From contig NZ_CP038469.1 in the NCBI RefSeq assembly GCF_004684345.1, forward strand, positions 1,860,001-1,924,000: a stretch of 64,000 bases of DNA, read 5' to 3'. Numbering within the stretch: position 1 is the stretch's first letter; each line of letters begins with the position of its first letter. The notes below the pieces were generated by a model. That model was not told where the DNA came from and made no database searches. It saw only the letters and a program-made list of their open reading frames with translations. Below are positions 1-9,125 of the stretch, piece after piece. Origin of the DNA: Citrobacter tructae (lineage in GTDB: Bacteria > Pseudomonadota > Gammaproteobacteria > Enterobacterales > Enterobacteriaceae). The translations under genes and the position numbers were made by a program.

Positions 1-1
1 C

Positions 2-697
2 GGCTCTATCAGTCAGGGCGCGAAGGATGCGGGTATCAGTTATAAAAGCGCCTGGGACGCCATTAACGAGATGAACCAGCTCAGTGAGCAGACGCTGGTA
101 GAACGAGCCACCGGCGGTAAAGGTGGCGGCGGTGCGGTATTAACCCGCTACGGCCAACGCCTGATCCAACTTTATGATTTACTCGCACAAATTCAACAGA
201 AAGCGTTCGATGTCCTGAGCGACGATGACGCACTGCCGCTGAATAGTTTGCTGGCGGCCATCTCCCGTTTTTCACTGCAAACCAGCGCCCGTAACCAATG
301 GTTTGGCACCATTACCGCACGCGACCACTCCCAGGTTCAGCAGCATGTCGATGTCCTGCTGGCCGATGGTGAAACACGACTGAAAGTCGCGCTGACGGCA
401 CAAAGCGGCGAACGTCTGGGACTGGATGAAGGTAAAGAAGTGCTTGTCCTGTTGAAAGCACCGTGGGTGGGGATCACCCAGGACGACGCTATCGCCCAGG
501 CGGCCGATAACCAACTGCAAGGTACCGTCAGCCATATTGAGCGTGGCGTTGAACAGAGTGAAGTGTTAATGGCGCTGCCGGATGGCCAAACGCTGTGCGC
601 CACGGTTCCGTCTGACGACGCTGCGACGTTACAAGAAGGCGCTAACGTCACCGCTTATTTCAACGCCGATAGAGTGATTATCGCCACGTTATGTTGA
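2..697 (+). CDS. modE: ModE, molybdate-responsive regulator (5' end outside window)
   Basis: This is the C-terminal 231 residues of the molybdate-dependent repressor of modABC and activator of molybdoenzyme operons. The frame is open from base 2. The visible start is the second half of the N-terminal winged helix-turn-helix (GSISQGAKDAGISYKSAWDAI), so about 31 residues lie outside the window. The first ATG inside the window, at position 71, is internal and not the start. Two C-terminal molbindin (TOBE-like) domains bind molybdate; segments such as SARNQW and the repeated GTxS/A patterns are visible. The protein ends in IIATLC, as in E. coli. modF follows 67 bases downstream on the same strand, as in E. 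coli. Confidence 0.95.
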   Translation, partial: GSISQGAKDAGISYKSAWDAINEMNQLSEQTLVERATGGKGGGGAVLTRYGQRLIQLYDLLAQIQQKAFDVLSDDDALPLNSLLAAISRFSLQTSARNQWFGTITARDHSQVQQHVDVLLADGETRLKVALTAQSGERLGLDEGKEVLVLLKAPWVGITQDDAIAQAADNQLQGTVSHIERGVEQSEVLMALPDGQTLCATVPSDDAATLQEGANVTAYFNADRVIIATLC

Positions 698-764
698 GTC
701 GATTGACATCGGCTCGCAGAACACGTATCCCTGTTATTCATCGCTGCAAAAAATGGGATACAAA

Positions 765-2237
765 ATGTCATCGTTGCAAATTTCGCAAGGCACGTTTCGT
801 CTGAGCGATACAAAAACGCTTCAGTTGAATACGTTAACGTTGAACGCGGGGGATAGCTGGGCGTTTGTCGGTTCTAACGGCAGTGGGAAATCCGCGTTAG
901 CGCGTGCACTGGCGGGTGAATTGACGCAGTTAAAAGGCGAGCGCCACTGTCAGTTCACGCGTATCACCCGACTCTCCTTTGAGCAGCTGCAACAGCTGGT
1001 CAGCGACGAATGGCAGCGTAACAACACCGATCTCCTCAGTCCCGGTGAAGATGACACCGGACGCACTACAGCAGAAATTATTAAGGATGAGGTCAACGAT
1101 CCCATCCGTTGTGCCGCACTGGCGCAGCAGTTTGGCATTGCTCATCTACTCGACAGACGTTTCAAATATCTTTCTACCGGTGAAACGCGTAAAACCTTGC
1201 TCTGTCAGGCGCTGATGTCTGAACCGGAATTGCTGATCCTTGATGAGCCGTTTGATGGACTGGACGTTGTATCACGTCGTCAGTTAGCGGATTTGCTCGC
1301 CACGTTGAATCGGTCGGGTTTTACGCTGGTGCTGGTTCTCAACCGCTTTGATGAAATTCCTGAATTTGTGCAGTTTGCCGGTGTACTCGCGGATTGCACC
1401 TTGACTGAAACCGGTGAAAAAGCGGGTTTACTGCACCAGGCGTTGATAGCGCAACTCGCGCATAGCGAGCAGCTTGCGGGCATTCAGTTACCCGAACCCG
1501 ATGAACCATCGGTACGCCGCACATTGTCTGATAACGAGCCGCGTATTGTGCTCAACGATGGTGTCGTCTCGTATAACGATCGCCCCATTCTGCATCGCCT
1601 GAGCTGGCAAGTTAGCCCTGGCGAACACTGGCAAATTGTCGGTCCAAATGGCGCGGGGAAATCCACCCTACTCAGTTTAATCACCGGCGATCATCCACAG
1701 GGCTACAGTAACGAACTGACGCTGTTTGGTCGCCGTCGCGGCAGCGGTGAAACAATCTGGGATATTAAGAAACACATTGGCTATGTCAGCAGCAACCTGC
1801 ATCTGGATTACCGCGTGAGTACCACAGTACGCAACGTGATCCTCTCTGGCTACTTTGATTCAATCGGTATCTATCAGGCAGTTTCTGACCGACAACGCAA
1901 GCTGGTACAGCAGTGGCTGGACATTCTGGGCATCGATAAACGCACCGCCGACGCGCCGTTCCACAGTCTTTCCTGGGGCCAGCAGCGGCTGGCACTGATT
2001 GTTCGCGCGCTGGTTAAGCACCCTACTTTATTGATCCTCGACGAACCCTTGCAAGGGTTGGATCCGCTCAATCGCCAGCTGATCCGCCGCTTTGTTGATG
2101 TGCTAATTGGCGAAGGTGACACTCAATTACTTTTCGTTTCTCACCACGCCGAAGATGCACCAACCTGTATAACTCATCGGCTGGAGTTTGTGCCTGACGG
2201 CGATATTTACGCCTATCGACAGACATCCCTGCGCTAA
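765..2237 (+). CDS. modF: ModF, double ABC-ATPase of the molybdate locus
   Basis: 490-residue soluble protein with two ABC ATPase domains in tandem and no membrane segments. Walker A motifs are GSNGSGKS near residue 35 and GPNGAGKS near 293. Signature-like motifs are LSTGETRK and LSWGQQR, and Walker B motifs are LLILDEPFDGLD and LLILDEPLQGLD. The start at 765 (MSSLQISQG) was preferred to the in-frame ATG at 753 because it gives the E. coli length. The role is poorly defined: the gene is co-transcribed with modE in E. coli but is not needed for molybdate uptake. Other ATPases of this architecture exist, but synteny with modE makes ModF secure. Confidence 0.95.
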   Translation: MSSLQISQGTFRLSDTKTLQLNTLTLNAGDSWAFVGSNGSGKSALARALAGELTQLKGERHCQFTRITRLSFEQLQQLVSDEWQRNNTDLLSPGEDDTGRTTAEIIKDEVNDPIRCAALAQQFGIAHLLDRRFKYLSTGETRKTLLCQALMSEPELLILDEPFDGLDVVSRRQLADLLATLNRSGFTLVLVLNRFDEIPEFVQFAGVLADCTLTETGEKAGLLHQALIAQLAHSEQLAGIQLPEPDEPSVRRTLSDNEPRIVLNDGVVSYNDRPILHRLSWQVSPGEHWQIVGPNGAGKSTLLSLITGDHPQGYSNELTLFGRRRGSGETIWDIKKHIGYVSSNLHLDYRVSTTVRNVILSGYFDSIGIYQAVSDRQRKLVQQWLDILGIDKRTADAPFHSLSWGQQRLALIVRALVKHPTLLILDEPLQGLDPLNRQLIRRFVDVLIGEGDTQLLFVSHHAEDAPTCITHRLEFVPDGDIYAYRQTSLR

Positions 2238-2248
2238 TTTTCATTCCA

Positions 2249-2276
2249 GGGCGTGTAAACGCGCCCATTTTTCTGT
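2249..2276 (+). terminator. Probable terminator after modEF
   Basis: An inverted repeat GGGCG/CGCCC (2249–2253 and 2262–2266) is followed by ATTTTTCTG, 12 bases after the modF stop. The five-pair G+C stem plus T-rich tail fits a rho-independent terminator separating modEF from gal. Confidence 0.65.
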
Positions 2277-2361
2277 ATTTTTTTCAGATAAAAGTGGCAT
2301 CCATTACACAAACTGATGATTTATAATCGAATAATTAACTCTGCGTGATTAAAACACCGAA

Positions 2362-2432
2362 GTGTAAACGATTCCACTAATTTATTCCATGTCACACTTT
2401 TCGCATCTTTGTTATGATATGGTTATTCCATA
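2362..2432 (+). promoter_or_regulatory. gal promoters with external GalR operator and CRP site
   Basis: The external GalR/GalS operator (OE) is the 16-mer at 2362–2377. The CRP site occupies 2378–2399, and overlapping -10 elements for P2 (TATGATA, 2413–2419) and P1 (TATGGT, 2418–2423) follow. Placing the CRP centre at -41.5 puts +1 of P1 at A2430. OE is then centred at -60.5 and the internal operator at +53.5, the same geometry as the E. coli gal operon, where a GalR–HU loop represses both promoters and CRP-cAMP switches P2 to P1. The P2 -10 differs by one base from the E. coli TATGCTA. The regulatory behaviour is inferred from that match. Confidence 0.9.
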
Positions 2433-2455
2433 CCATAGGCTTAACGGAGCGAATT

Positions 2456-3472
2456 ATGAGAGTATTGGTTACAGGTGGTAGCGGTTACATAGGAAGCCAC
2501 ACGTGTGTGCAATTGCTGAAAAACGGTCACGACGTGGTGATCCTTGATAACCTCTGCAACAGTAAGCGCAGCGTACTTCCCGTTATCGAGCGTTTAGGTA
2601 CAAAACATCCGACCTTCGTTGAAGGGGATATCCGCAACGAAGCGCTGATCACCGAAATTCTCCACGATCACGCCATTGATACGGTCATTCACTTTGCCGG
2701 TCTGAAGGCCGTGGGTGAATCGGTTGCCAAGCCGCTGGAATACTACGACAACAACGTCAACGGTACTCTACGTCTGGTAAACGCGATGCGCGCCGCCAAT
2801 GTTAAAAACTTCATTTTTAGCTCCTCCGCGACCGTTTATGGCGATCAGCCGCAAATTCCTTACGTTGAAAGCTTCCCTACCGGAACACCACAAAGCCCAT
2901 ACGGCAAAAGCAAACTGATGGTCGAGCAGATCCTGACCGATCTGCAAAAAGCCCAGCCAGAGTGGAGCATCGCCCTGCTGCGCTACTTCAACCCGGTTGG
3001 CGCACATCCGTCAGGTGATATGGGTGAAGATCCGCAAGGCATTCCCAACAATCTGATGCCTTATATTGCTCAGGTTGCCGTTGGCCGCCGCGAGTCACTT
3101 GCCGTATTTGGCAACGACTACCCTACCGAAGATGGCACCGGCGTTCGCGATTACATCCACGTGATGGATCTCGCCGACGGGCACGTTGTCGCCATGGAAA
3201 AACTGGCAGGTATTCAGGGTGTGCATATTTATAACCTCGGTGCGGGTGTCGGCAGCAGCGTACTGGACGTGGTCAACGCCTTCAGCAAAGCCTGCGGTAA
3301 ACCTATTAACTACCATTTTGCCCCGCGCCGAGAAGGCGATCTCCCGGCCTACTGGGCAGATGCCAGCAAAGCCGATCGCGAACTGAACTGGCGCGTAACC
3401 CGTACACTGGACGAAATGGCGCAAGACACTTGGCACTGGCAGTCACGCCATCCGCAGGGATATTCGGATTAA
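2456..3472 (+). CDS. galE: UDP-glucose 4-epimerase
   Basis: 338-residue NAD-dependent epimerase of the Leloir pathway, interconverting UDP-galactose and UDP-glucose. The extended-SDR fold is visible: a Rossmann motif GGSGYIG at residues 7–13, the catalytic serine in FSSSATVYG, and the YGKSK catalytic Tyr-xxx-Lys motif near 149–153. The start at 2456 (MRVLVTGG) has a good ribosome site (ACGGAG) and gives the E. coli length; an upstream in-frame ATG at 2414 lies inside the gal promoter and is rejected. It is first in galETKM, with galT starting 9 bases after its stop. Its activity also supplies UDP-galactose for surface polysaccharide. Confidence 0.97.
   Translation: MRVLVTGGSGYIGSHTCVQLLKNGHDVVILDNLCNSKRSVLPVIERLGTKHPTFVEGDIRNEALITEILHDHAIDTVIHFAGLKAVGESVAKPLEYYDNNVNGTLRLVNAMRAANVKNFIFSSSATVYGDQPQIPYVESFPTGTPQSPYGKSKLMVEQILTDLQKAQPEWSIALLRYFNPVGAHPSGDMGEDPQGIPNNLMPYIAQVAVGRRESLAVFGNDYPTEDGTGVRDYIHVMDLADGHVVAMEKLAGIQGVHIYNLGAGVGSSVLDVVNAFSKACGKPINYHFAPRREGDLPAYWADASKADRELNWRVTRTLDEMAQDTWHWQSRHPQGYSD
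2475..2490 (+). promoter_or_regulatory. Internal GalR operator (OI) inside galE
   Basis: The 16-mer starting GTGGTAGCGG lies in codons 7–12 of galE and matches the E. coli internal gal operator. Its centre (2482.5) is 113 bp from the OE centre, the same spacing as in E. coli. Confidence 0.88.
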
Positions 3473-3481
3473 GGACTAATC

Positions 3482-4528
3482 ATGACGCAATTCAATCCTG
3501 TCGATCATCCACACCGCCGCTTTAACCCACTTACCGGGCAGTGGATCCTTGTGTCACCACATCGCGCAAAACGCCCCTGGCAAGGAGCGCAGGAAACCCC
3601 GTCTAAACAGGTGCTTCCCGCACATGACCCGGACTGCTTCTTGTGTGCAGGCAATACCCGCGTAACCGGCGATAAAAACCCGGATTACGCCGGTACCTAC
3701 GTCTTTACCAATGATTTTGCGGCGCTGATGTCCGACACACCGGACGCGCCGGACAGTCACGATCCGTTGATGCGCTGTCAGAGCGCGCGCGGTACCAGTC
3801 GCGTCATTTGCTTCTCGCCCGATCACAGCAAAACGCTGCCAGAACTCAGCGTGCCTGCGCTGACGGAGATTGTGAAAACGTGGCAGGAACAGACCGAAGA
3901 CTTAGGGAAGATCTATCCCTGGGTACAGGTCTTTGAAAATAAAGGCGCGGCGATGGGTTGTTCAAACCCGCATCCGCACGGACAGATTTGGGCCAACAGC
4001 TTCCTGCCCAACGAAGCTGAACGTGAAGACCGCCTGCAAAAAGCTTATTACGCCGACCAGGGCAAACCGATGCTGGTCGATTATGTCCAGCGTGAGCTGG
4101 CAGACGGCAGCCGCACGGTGGTGGAAACCGAGCACTGGCTGGCGGTTGTGCCTTACTGGGCAGCGTGGCCGTTCGAAACACTGCTGCTGCCGAAAGCGCA
4201 TGTGCTGCGTATTACAGATTTGACCGACGAGCAACGTGCCGACCTGGCGCTGGCGCTGAAAAAGCTGACCAGCCGTTACGACAACCTGTTCCAGTGCTCA
4301 TTTCCCTACTCTATGGGCTGGCACGGCGCGCCGTTTAATGGCGAAGAGAATCAACACTGGCAGCTGCACGCACATTTCTATCCGCCGCTGCTGCGTTCTG
4401 CGACCGTGCGTAAATTTATGGTCGGTTACGAAATGCTGGCGGAAACCCAGCGCGACCTGACGGCAGAACAAGCCGCTGAACGTCTGCGTGCGGTCAGTGA
4501 CATCCATTTTCGCGAATCCGGAGTTTAA
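3482..4528 (+). CDS. galT: Galactose-1-phosphate uridylyltransferase
   Basis: 348-residue cytosolic enzyme that transfers UMP from UDP-glucose to galactose-1-phosphate. The signature HPHGQIW near residue 164 carries the nucleophilic histidine that is uridylylated. CFLCAG near residue 52 gives two of the metal-site ligands. The C-terminal HIT-like half includes HWQLHAHFYPPLLRS. Length and sequence closely follow E. coli GalT. The stop is 2 bases before the galK start, consistent with coupled translation in the gal operon. Confidence 0.97.
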   Translation: MTQFNPVDHPHRRFNPLTGQWILVSPHRAKRPWQGAQETPSKQVLPAHDPDCFLCAGNTRVTGDKNPDYAGTYVFTNDFAALMSDTPDAPDSHDPLMRCQSARGTSRVICFSPDHSKTLPELSVPALTEIVKTWQEQTEDLGKIYPWVQVFENKGAAMGCSNPHPHGQIWANSFLPNEAEREDRLQKAYYADQGKPMLVDYVQRELADGSRTVVETEHWLAVVPYWAAWPFETLLLPKAHVLRITDLTDEQRADLALALKKLTSRYDNLFQCSFPYSMGWHGAPFNGEENQHWQLHAHFYPPLLRSATVRKFMVGYEMLAETQRDLTAEQAAERLRAVSDIHFRESGV

Positions 4529-4530
4529 AA

Positions 4531-5679
4531 ATGAGTCTGAAAGAAAAAACACAATCTCTGTTTGCTGAAACCTTTGGCTACCCTGCCACTCATACGATCC
4601 AGGCTCCGGGGCGCGTCAATCTGATTGGCGAACATACCGATTATAACGACGGCTTCGTCCTGCCTTGCGCCATCGATTATCAAACTGTCATAAGCTGTGC
4701 GCCGCGCGACGATCGTAAAGTCCGCGTGATCGCCGCTGATTACGACAATCAGATTGATGAGTTCTCACTCGATGCGCCGATTATCGCGCACGATAGCCAG
4801 CAGTGGTCAAACTATGTGCGCGGTGTGGTAAAACACCTGCAAAAGCGCAATAACGCCTTTGGCGGTGCAGATCTGGTGATCAGCGGTAACGTGCCGCAGG
4901 GCGCAGGCTTAAGCTCTTCTGCGTCACTGGAAGTCGCCGTGGGCACCGTATTCCAGCAGCTTTATCATCTGCCGCTCGACGGCGCGCAGATTGCCCTGAA
5001 CGGTCAGGAAGCTGAAAATCAGTTCGTTGGCTGCAACTGCGGCATTATGGATCAGCTGATTTCTGCGCTGGGCAAGAAAGATCATGCGCTGCTGATTGAC
5101 TGCCGTACGCTAGGCACCAAAGCAGTTTCTATGCCTGAAGGCGTCGCGGTGGTGATCATCAACAGTAACTTCAAGCGTACGCTGGTCGGCAGCGAGTACA
5201 ACACGCGCCGTGAACAGTGCGAAACCGGTGCGCGTTTCTTCCAACAGCCTGCGCTGCGTGATGTCAGCCTTGACGCATTCAACGCCGTCGCACATGAGCT
5301 GGATCCGATCGTTGCCAAACGCGTACGCCACGTGATCACAGAAAACGCCCGCACCGTAGAAGCCGCACAAGCGCTGGCAAAAGGCGATCTGCTGCGCATG
5401 GGCCAGCTGATGGCGGAATCTCACGCTTCCATGCGCGATGATTTCGAAATCACCGTGCCGCAAATTGATACCTTGGTAGAAATCGTTAAAGCGACCATTG
5501 GCGCCCAAGGCGGCGTGCGCATGACCGGCGGCGGCTTCGGCGGTTGCATCGTGGCGCTGATCCCAGAAACGTTGGTTCCTGCTGTACAGCAGGCTGTCGC
5601 CGCACAGTACGAAGCGAAAACCGGTATCAAAGAAACCTTCTACGTCTGTAAACCTTCACAAGGAGCCGGACAGTGCTAA
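4531..5679 (+). CDS. galK: Galactokinase
   Basis: 382-residue GHMP-family kinase that phosphorylates alpha-D-galactose at C1. The galactokinase signature GRVNLIGEHTDYNDGFVLP is at residues 27–45, and the ATP-binding GHMP motif PQGAGLSSSASLEVA is near 122–136. The C-terminal GGGFGGC glycine-rich motif is intact. The last 7 bases overlap the start of galM, typical of the compact gal operon. Nothing suggests degeneration. Confidence 0.97.
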   Translation: MSLKEKTQSLFAETFGYPATHTIQAPGRVNLIGEHTDYNDGFVLPCAIDYQTVISCAPRDDRKVRVIAADYDNQIDEFSLDAPIIAHDSQQWSNYVRGVVKHLQKRNNAFGGADLVISGNVPQGAGLSSSASLEVAVGTVFQQLYHLPLDGAQIALNGQEAENQFVGCNCGIMDQLISALGKKDHALLIDCRTLGTKAVSMPEGVAVVIINSNFKRTLVGSEYNTRREQCETGARFFQQPALRDVSLDAFNAVAHELDPIVAKRVRHVITENARTVEAAQALAKGDLLRMGQLMAESHASMRDDFEITVPQIDTLVEIVKATIGAQGGVRMTGGGFGGCIVALIPETLVPAVQQAVAAQYEAKTGIKETFYVCKPSQGAGQC

Positions 5680-6713
5680 ACGAAATTCCCGTTATGGCCC
5701 CCGATGGCCAGCCGTTTCGCCTACTGACCCTGCGTAATGACGCAGGGATGGTGGTCTCGCTCATGGACTGGGGTGCGACGCTGCTGTCGGCCCGCATTCC
5801 GCTCAGCGATGGTAGCGTGCGCGAAGCGTTGCTCGGCTGCGCCAGCCCGGAACAATACCCGGAACAGGCAGCATTTCTTGGAGCTTCGATTGGCCGCTAC
5901 GCGAATCGTATCGCTAACAGCCGTTACACCTTCGCCGGCGAAACCGTTGAACTGCTGCCAAGCCAGGGTGAAAACCAGCTGCACGGTGGGCCGGATGGTT
6001 TCGATAAACGTCGCTGGCAGATTGTGAATCAGAACGATCGTCAGGTACTGTTCGCGTTGACCTCAGACGATGGCGACCAGGGCTTCCCTGGCCACCTTTG
6101 TGCGACAGCGCAGTATCGTCTGACTGACGATAATCGTATTTCAATCACCTACCGCGCGACGGTGGATAAGCCCTGCCCGGTGAATCTGACCAACCACGTT
6201 TATTTCAACCTCGACGGTGATGCAACCGATGTCCGTCAGCATAAGCTGCAGATCCTCGCCGATGAGTATCTGCCGGTTGATGAGATGGGTATCCCACACA
6301 ACGGACTGAAGCCGGTGGATGGTACCTCGTTTGATTTCCGCGTAGCGAAAGTTATCGACAGCGAATTTTTGGCCGATGACGATCAGCGAAAAGTAAAAGG
6401 TTACGATCACGCTTTCCTGCTACAGACACCAAGCGATGCCCGCAAACCGATCGCGAATCTGTGGTCGCAGGACGAAAAACTGAAGATGGAGGTCTACACC
6501 TCTGCCCCAGCATTGCAGTTTTATTCTGGGAACTTCCTCGGCGGCACGCCATCCCGTGGCCCGCAAGCCTACGCCGACTGGCAAGGTCTGGCGCTGGAAA
6601 GCGAGTTCCTGCCGGACAGTCCGAACCATCCGGAATGGCCGCAGCCAGACTGCTTTCTGCGTCCTGGCGAAGAGTACGCCAGCGTGACGGAATACCGATT
6701 TATTCCAGCCTGA
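5673..6713 (+). CDS. galM: Aldose 1-epimerase (mutarotase)
   Basis: 346-residue mutarotase that converts beta- to alpha-galactose before GalK. Expected family features are visible: GRYANRIANSRY near residue 72, NQLHGGPDGFDKR near 102–114 including the catalytic-site histidine, and NLTNHVYFNLDG near 172–183 with the second histidine. The C-terminal LESEFLPDSPNHPEWP contains the catalytic glutamate. It overlaps galK by 7 bases and is followed by a terminator. It is the last gene of the operon. Confidence 0.96.
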   Translation: MLNEIPVMAPDGQPFRLLTLRNDAGMVVSLMDWGATLLSARIPLSDGSVREALLGCASPEQYPEQAAFLGASIGRYANRIANSRYTFAGETVELLPSQGENQLHGGPDGFDKRRWQIVNQNDRQVLFALTSDDGDQGFPGHLCATAQYRLTDDNRISITYRATVDKPCPVNLTNHVYFNLDGDATDVRQHKLQILADEYLPVDEMGIPHNGLKPVDGTSFDFRVAKVIDSEFLADDDQRKVKGYDHAFLLQTPSDARKPIANLWSQDEKLKMEVYTSAPALQFYSGNFLGGTPSRGPQAYADWQGLALESEFLPDSPNHPEWPQPDCFLRPGEEYASVTEYRFIPA

Positions 6714-6725
6714 CAGCTAATCGTG

Positions 6726-6752
6726 ACGAGCCCGATATTGGGCTCGTTGTTT
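6726..6752 (+). terminator. gal operon terminator
   Basis: An 8-bp perfect stem ACGAGCCC/GGGCTCGT (6726–6733 and 6740–6747) with a 6-base loop is followed by TGTTT. It lies 13 bases after the galM stop. Confidence 0.85.
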
Positions 6753-6891
6753 ATTGCTCTCACCCAAACTGCTCAAAACCCCACCACCAAAAGACAAAAT
6801 CGCAACCTTGAATTCACAAGAACCTTACACTGTGCCGGTATTTTCGCTATGGTTATGCGTAACCATTGCCGCTGACGCATTACGGCAATAT

Positions 6892-6910
6892 AATGAGAAT
6901 TATTATCATT
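6892..6910 (+). promoter_or_regulatory. Fur box upstream of gpmA
   Basis: The 19-mer AATGAGAATTATTATCATT matches the Fur consensus closely (two overlapping TGATAAT-like inverted motifs) and ends 25 bases before the gpmA start. Iron/Fur regulation of gpmA is known in E. coli; the same control is inferred here. Confidence 0.8.
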
Positions 6911-6935
6911 AAATATGATTTATAGGAGTGAGTGT

Positions 6936-7688
6936 ATGGCTGTAACTAAGCTGGTTCTGGTACGTCACGGTGAAAGTCAGTGGAACAACGAAAACCGCTT
7001 TACCGGTTGGTATGATGTGGACCTGTCCGAGAAAGGCGTCGGCGAAGCAAAAGCGGCAGGTAAACTGCTGCGAGAGGAAGGCTACAGCTTCGATTTTGCT
7101 TATACCTCTGTGCTGAAACGTGCCATCCACACCCTATGGAACGTGCTGGACGAACTGGATCAGGCATGGCTGCCGGTTGAGAAATCCTGGAAGCTGAATG
7201 AACGTCATTACGGCGCTCTGCAGGGTCTGAATAAAGCTGAAACCGCTGAAAAATACGGTGACGAGCAGGTTAAGCAGTGGCGTCGTGGCTTCGCGGTCAC
7301 CCCACCTGAGCTGACCAAAGATGACGAGCGTTATCCGGGTCACGATCCGCGTTATGCCCAACTGACCGACAAAGAGCTGCCGGTAACCGAAAGCCTGGCG
7401 CTGACCATCGATCGCGTTATCCCTTACTGGAACGAAACCATTCTGCCGCGCATGAAAAGCGGTGAGCGGGTGATTATCGCCGCTCACGGTAACTCTCTAC
7501 GTGCGCTGGTGAAATACCTGGATAACATGGGCGAAGATGAAATTCTGGAACTGAACATCCCCACCGGCGTACCGCTGGTGTATGAGTTCGACGAAAACTT
7601 CAAGCCGATCAAACGTTACTATTTAGGTAATGCTGATGAGATCGCAGCAAAAGCTGCGGCCGTTGCCAACCAGGGTAAAGCGAAGTAA
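6936..7688 (+). CDS. gpmA: 2,3-bisphosphoglycerate-dependent phosphoglycerate mutase
   Basis: 250-residue cofactor-dependent phosphoglycerate mutase of glycolysis, interconverting 3- and 2-phosphoglycerate. The RHG motif LVRHGESQWN starts near residue 8 with the phosphorylated histidine, and the second catalytic histidine is in IIAAHGNSLRAL near residue 180. The start at 6936 (MAVTKLVLV) follows TAGGAG and gives the E. coli length; the ATG at 6915 is in the leader. It is a single-gene unit bounded by a Fur box upstream and a terminator shared with aroG downstream. Confidence 0.97.
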   Translation: MAVTKLVLVRHGESQWNNENRFTGWYDVDLSEKGVGEAKAAGKLLREEGYSFDFAYTSVLKRAIHTLWNVLDELDQAWLPVEKSWKLNERHYGALQGLNKAETAEKYGDEQVKQWRRGFAVTPPELTKDDERYPGHDPRYAQLTDKELPVTESLALTIDRVIPYWNETILPRMKSGERVIIAAHGNSLRALVKYLDNMGEDEILELNIPTGVPLVYEFDENFKPIKRYYLGNADEIAAKAAAVANQGKAK

Positions 7689-7704
7689 TTTCTTCGTTGC
7701 ACAT

Positions 7705-7734
7705 AAAAAAGCGCGGATAATCCGCGCTTTTTTT
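7705..7734. terminator. Bidirectional terminator between gpmA and aroG
   Basis: A-tract, stem GCGCGGA/TCCGCGC (7711–7717 and 7721–7727) and a T7 tract form a symmetrical intrinsic terminator between two convergent genes. It lies 16 bases past the gpmA stop and just beyond the aroG stop. Confidence 0.9.
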
Positions 7735-7755
7735 GTCTCTCAGAGAGGCTAGCCT

Positions 7756-8808
7756 TTAACCGCGACGCGCTTTGACCGCATTCGCCAGCTGGCGCAGTAC
7801 AGCGTCAGTATCTTCCCAGCCAATGCAGGCATCGGTAATGCTCTTACCGTAGGTCAGCGGCTCACCGCTATCCGGGTTCTGATTGCCTTCGACCAGATGG
7901 CTTTCGATCATCACACCAATAATCGCTTTTTCTCCACCGGCAATCTGTCCGCAGACGTCTTTTGCAACATCCATCTGCTTTTTGAACTGTTTGCTGGAAT
8001 TGGCATGGCTAAAATCAATCATCACTTGCGCAGACAAGCCAGCTTTAACCAGTCCTTCTTTCACGTCGGCTACGTGCTGAGCACTGTAGTTCGGCTCTTT
8101 GCCGCCGCGCAAAATGATATGGCAATCGCCATTACCGCTGGTATTCACAATCGCAGAATGACCCCATTTGGTCACGGACAGGAAGCAGTGCGGCGCACCA
8201 GCGGCGTTGATGGCATCAATAGCGACTTTAATAGTGCCATCAGTACCATTTTTAAAACCAACCGGGCAGGACAGACCGGACGCCAGTTCACGGTGAACCT
8301 GAGACTCCGTCGTGCGTGCGCCGATCGCCCCCCAGCTCATCAGGTCCGCAAGATATTGCGGGGTGATCATATCGAGGAATTCACCCGCAGCCGGCAAACC
8401 GCTATCATTGATATCCAGCAGCAGCTTACGCGCAATGCGCAGACCATCGTTGATCTGGAAGCTGTTATCCATGTGCGGATCGTTAATGAGCCCCTTCCAG
8501 CCTACGGTAGTACGCGGTTTTTCAAAATAAACGCGCATGACGATTTCAAGCTCGTCTTTTAGCTCTTCACGCAGCACCAACAGGCGAGCAGCATATTCTT
8601 TGGCGGCTGCCGGATCATGAATCGAGCACGGCCCAATCACCACCAGTAAGCGATCGTCGCTACCTTTCAGAATTTTATGGATAGCCTTACGGGCGTGCGC
8701 CACCGTGTTTGCGGCATTTTCAGTTGCAGGGAATTTTTCCAGTAGTGCGACTGGCGGTAATAACTCGTTGATCTCTTTAATGCGTAAATCGTCGTTCTGA
8801 TAATTCAT
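7756..8808 (-). CDS. aroG: Phenylalanine-sensitive DAHP synthase
   Basis: 350-residue class I 3-deoxy-D-arabino-heptulosonate-7-phosphate synthase, the first enzyme of the shikimate pathway, condensing PEP and erythrose-4-phosphate. The PEP-binding segments VVIGPCSIHD and GARTTESQ, plus FKNGTDGTIK and MIDFSHANSSKQ, are present. The isozyme call (AroG rather than AroF or AroH) rests on near-identity to E. coli AroG from MNYQNDDLRIKEI to the C-terminus and on location next to gpmA and ybgS. A perfect TyrR box upstream matches known TyrR control of aroG. Confidence 0.96.
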   Translation of the reverse strand: MNYQNDDLRIKEINELLPPVALLEKFPATENAANTVAHARKAIHKILKGSDDRLLVVIGPCSIHDPAAAKEYAARLLVLREELKDELEIVMRVYFEKPRTTVGWKGLINDPHMDNSFQINDGLRIARKLLLDINDSGLPAAGEFLDMITPQYLADLMSWGAIGARTTESQVHRELASGLSCPVGFKNGTDGTIKVAIDAINAAGAPHCFLSVTKWGHSAIVNTSGNGDCHIILRGGKEPNYSAQHVADVKEGLVKAGLSAQVMIDFSHANSSKQFKKQMDVAKDVCGQIAGGEKAIIGVMIESHLVEGNQNPDSGEPLTYGKSITDACIGWEDTDAVLRQLANAVKARRG

Positions 8809-8878
8809 GATTATTCCAGCGTTGCCATACTTATATAAATGAATGCAATCCCTCCAATCTATATCTTCAGTTATGAAG

Positions 8879-8896
8879 TGTAAACGGGGTTTTACA
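8879..8896 (-). promoter_or_regulatory. TyrR box upstream of aroG
   Basis: TGTAAA-N6-TTTACA is a perfect 18-bp TyrR consensus palindrome, 71 bases upstream of the aroG start codon. E. coli aroG is repressed by TyrR with phenylalanine through an equivalent box. Confidence 0.88.
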
Positions 8897-9125
8897 CTTT
8901 GGACGGATTAATCCTGGAATCAGCCAAAAAAACGCAATAAAGTAGCGAAAAACGAGATCTAAACTACAATTTTTAACTGCAACAGCTTATTTTTTCATTA
9001 ATTTCAATATTCTATGCTGGTTTTAATTTTCAAATTGAAATATTTAACCACCCACTGAGGATTTAACTGGCACATGCACTGTTGGAAGAGGTTATCCGAC
9101 ATATCGACCATAACAGGAGCATATT

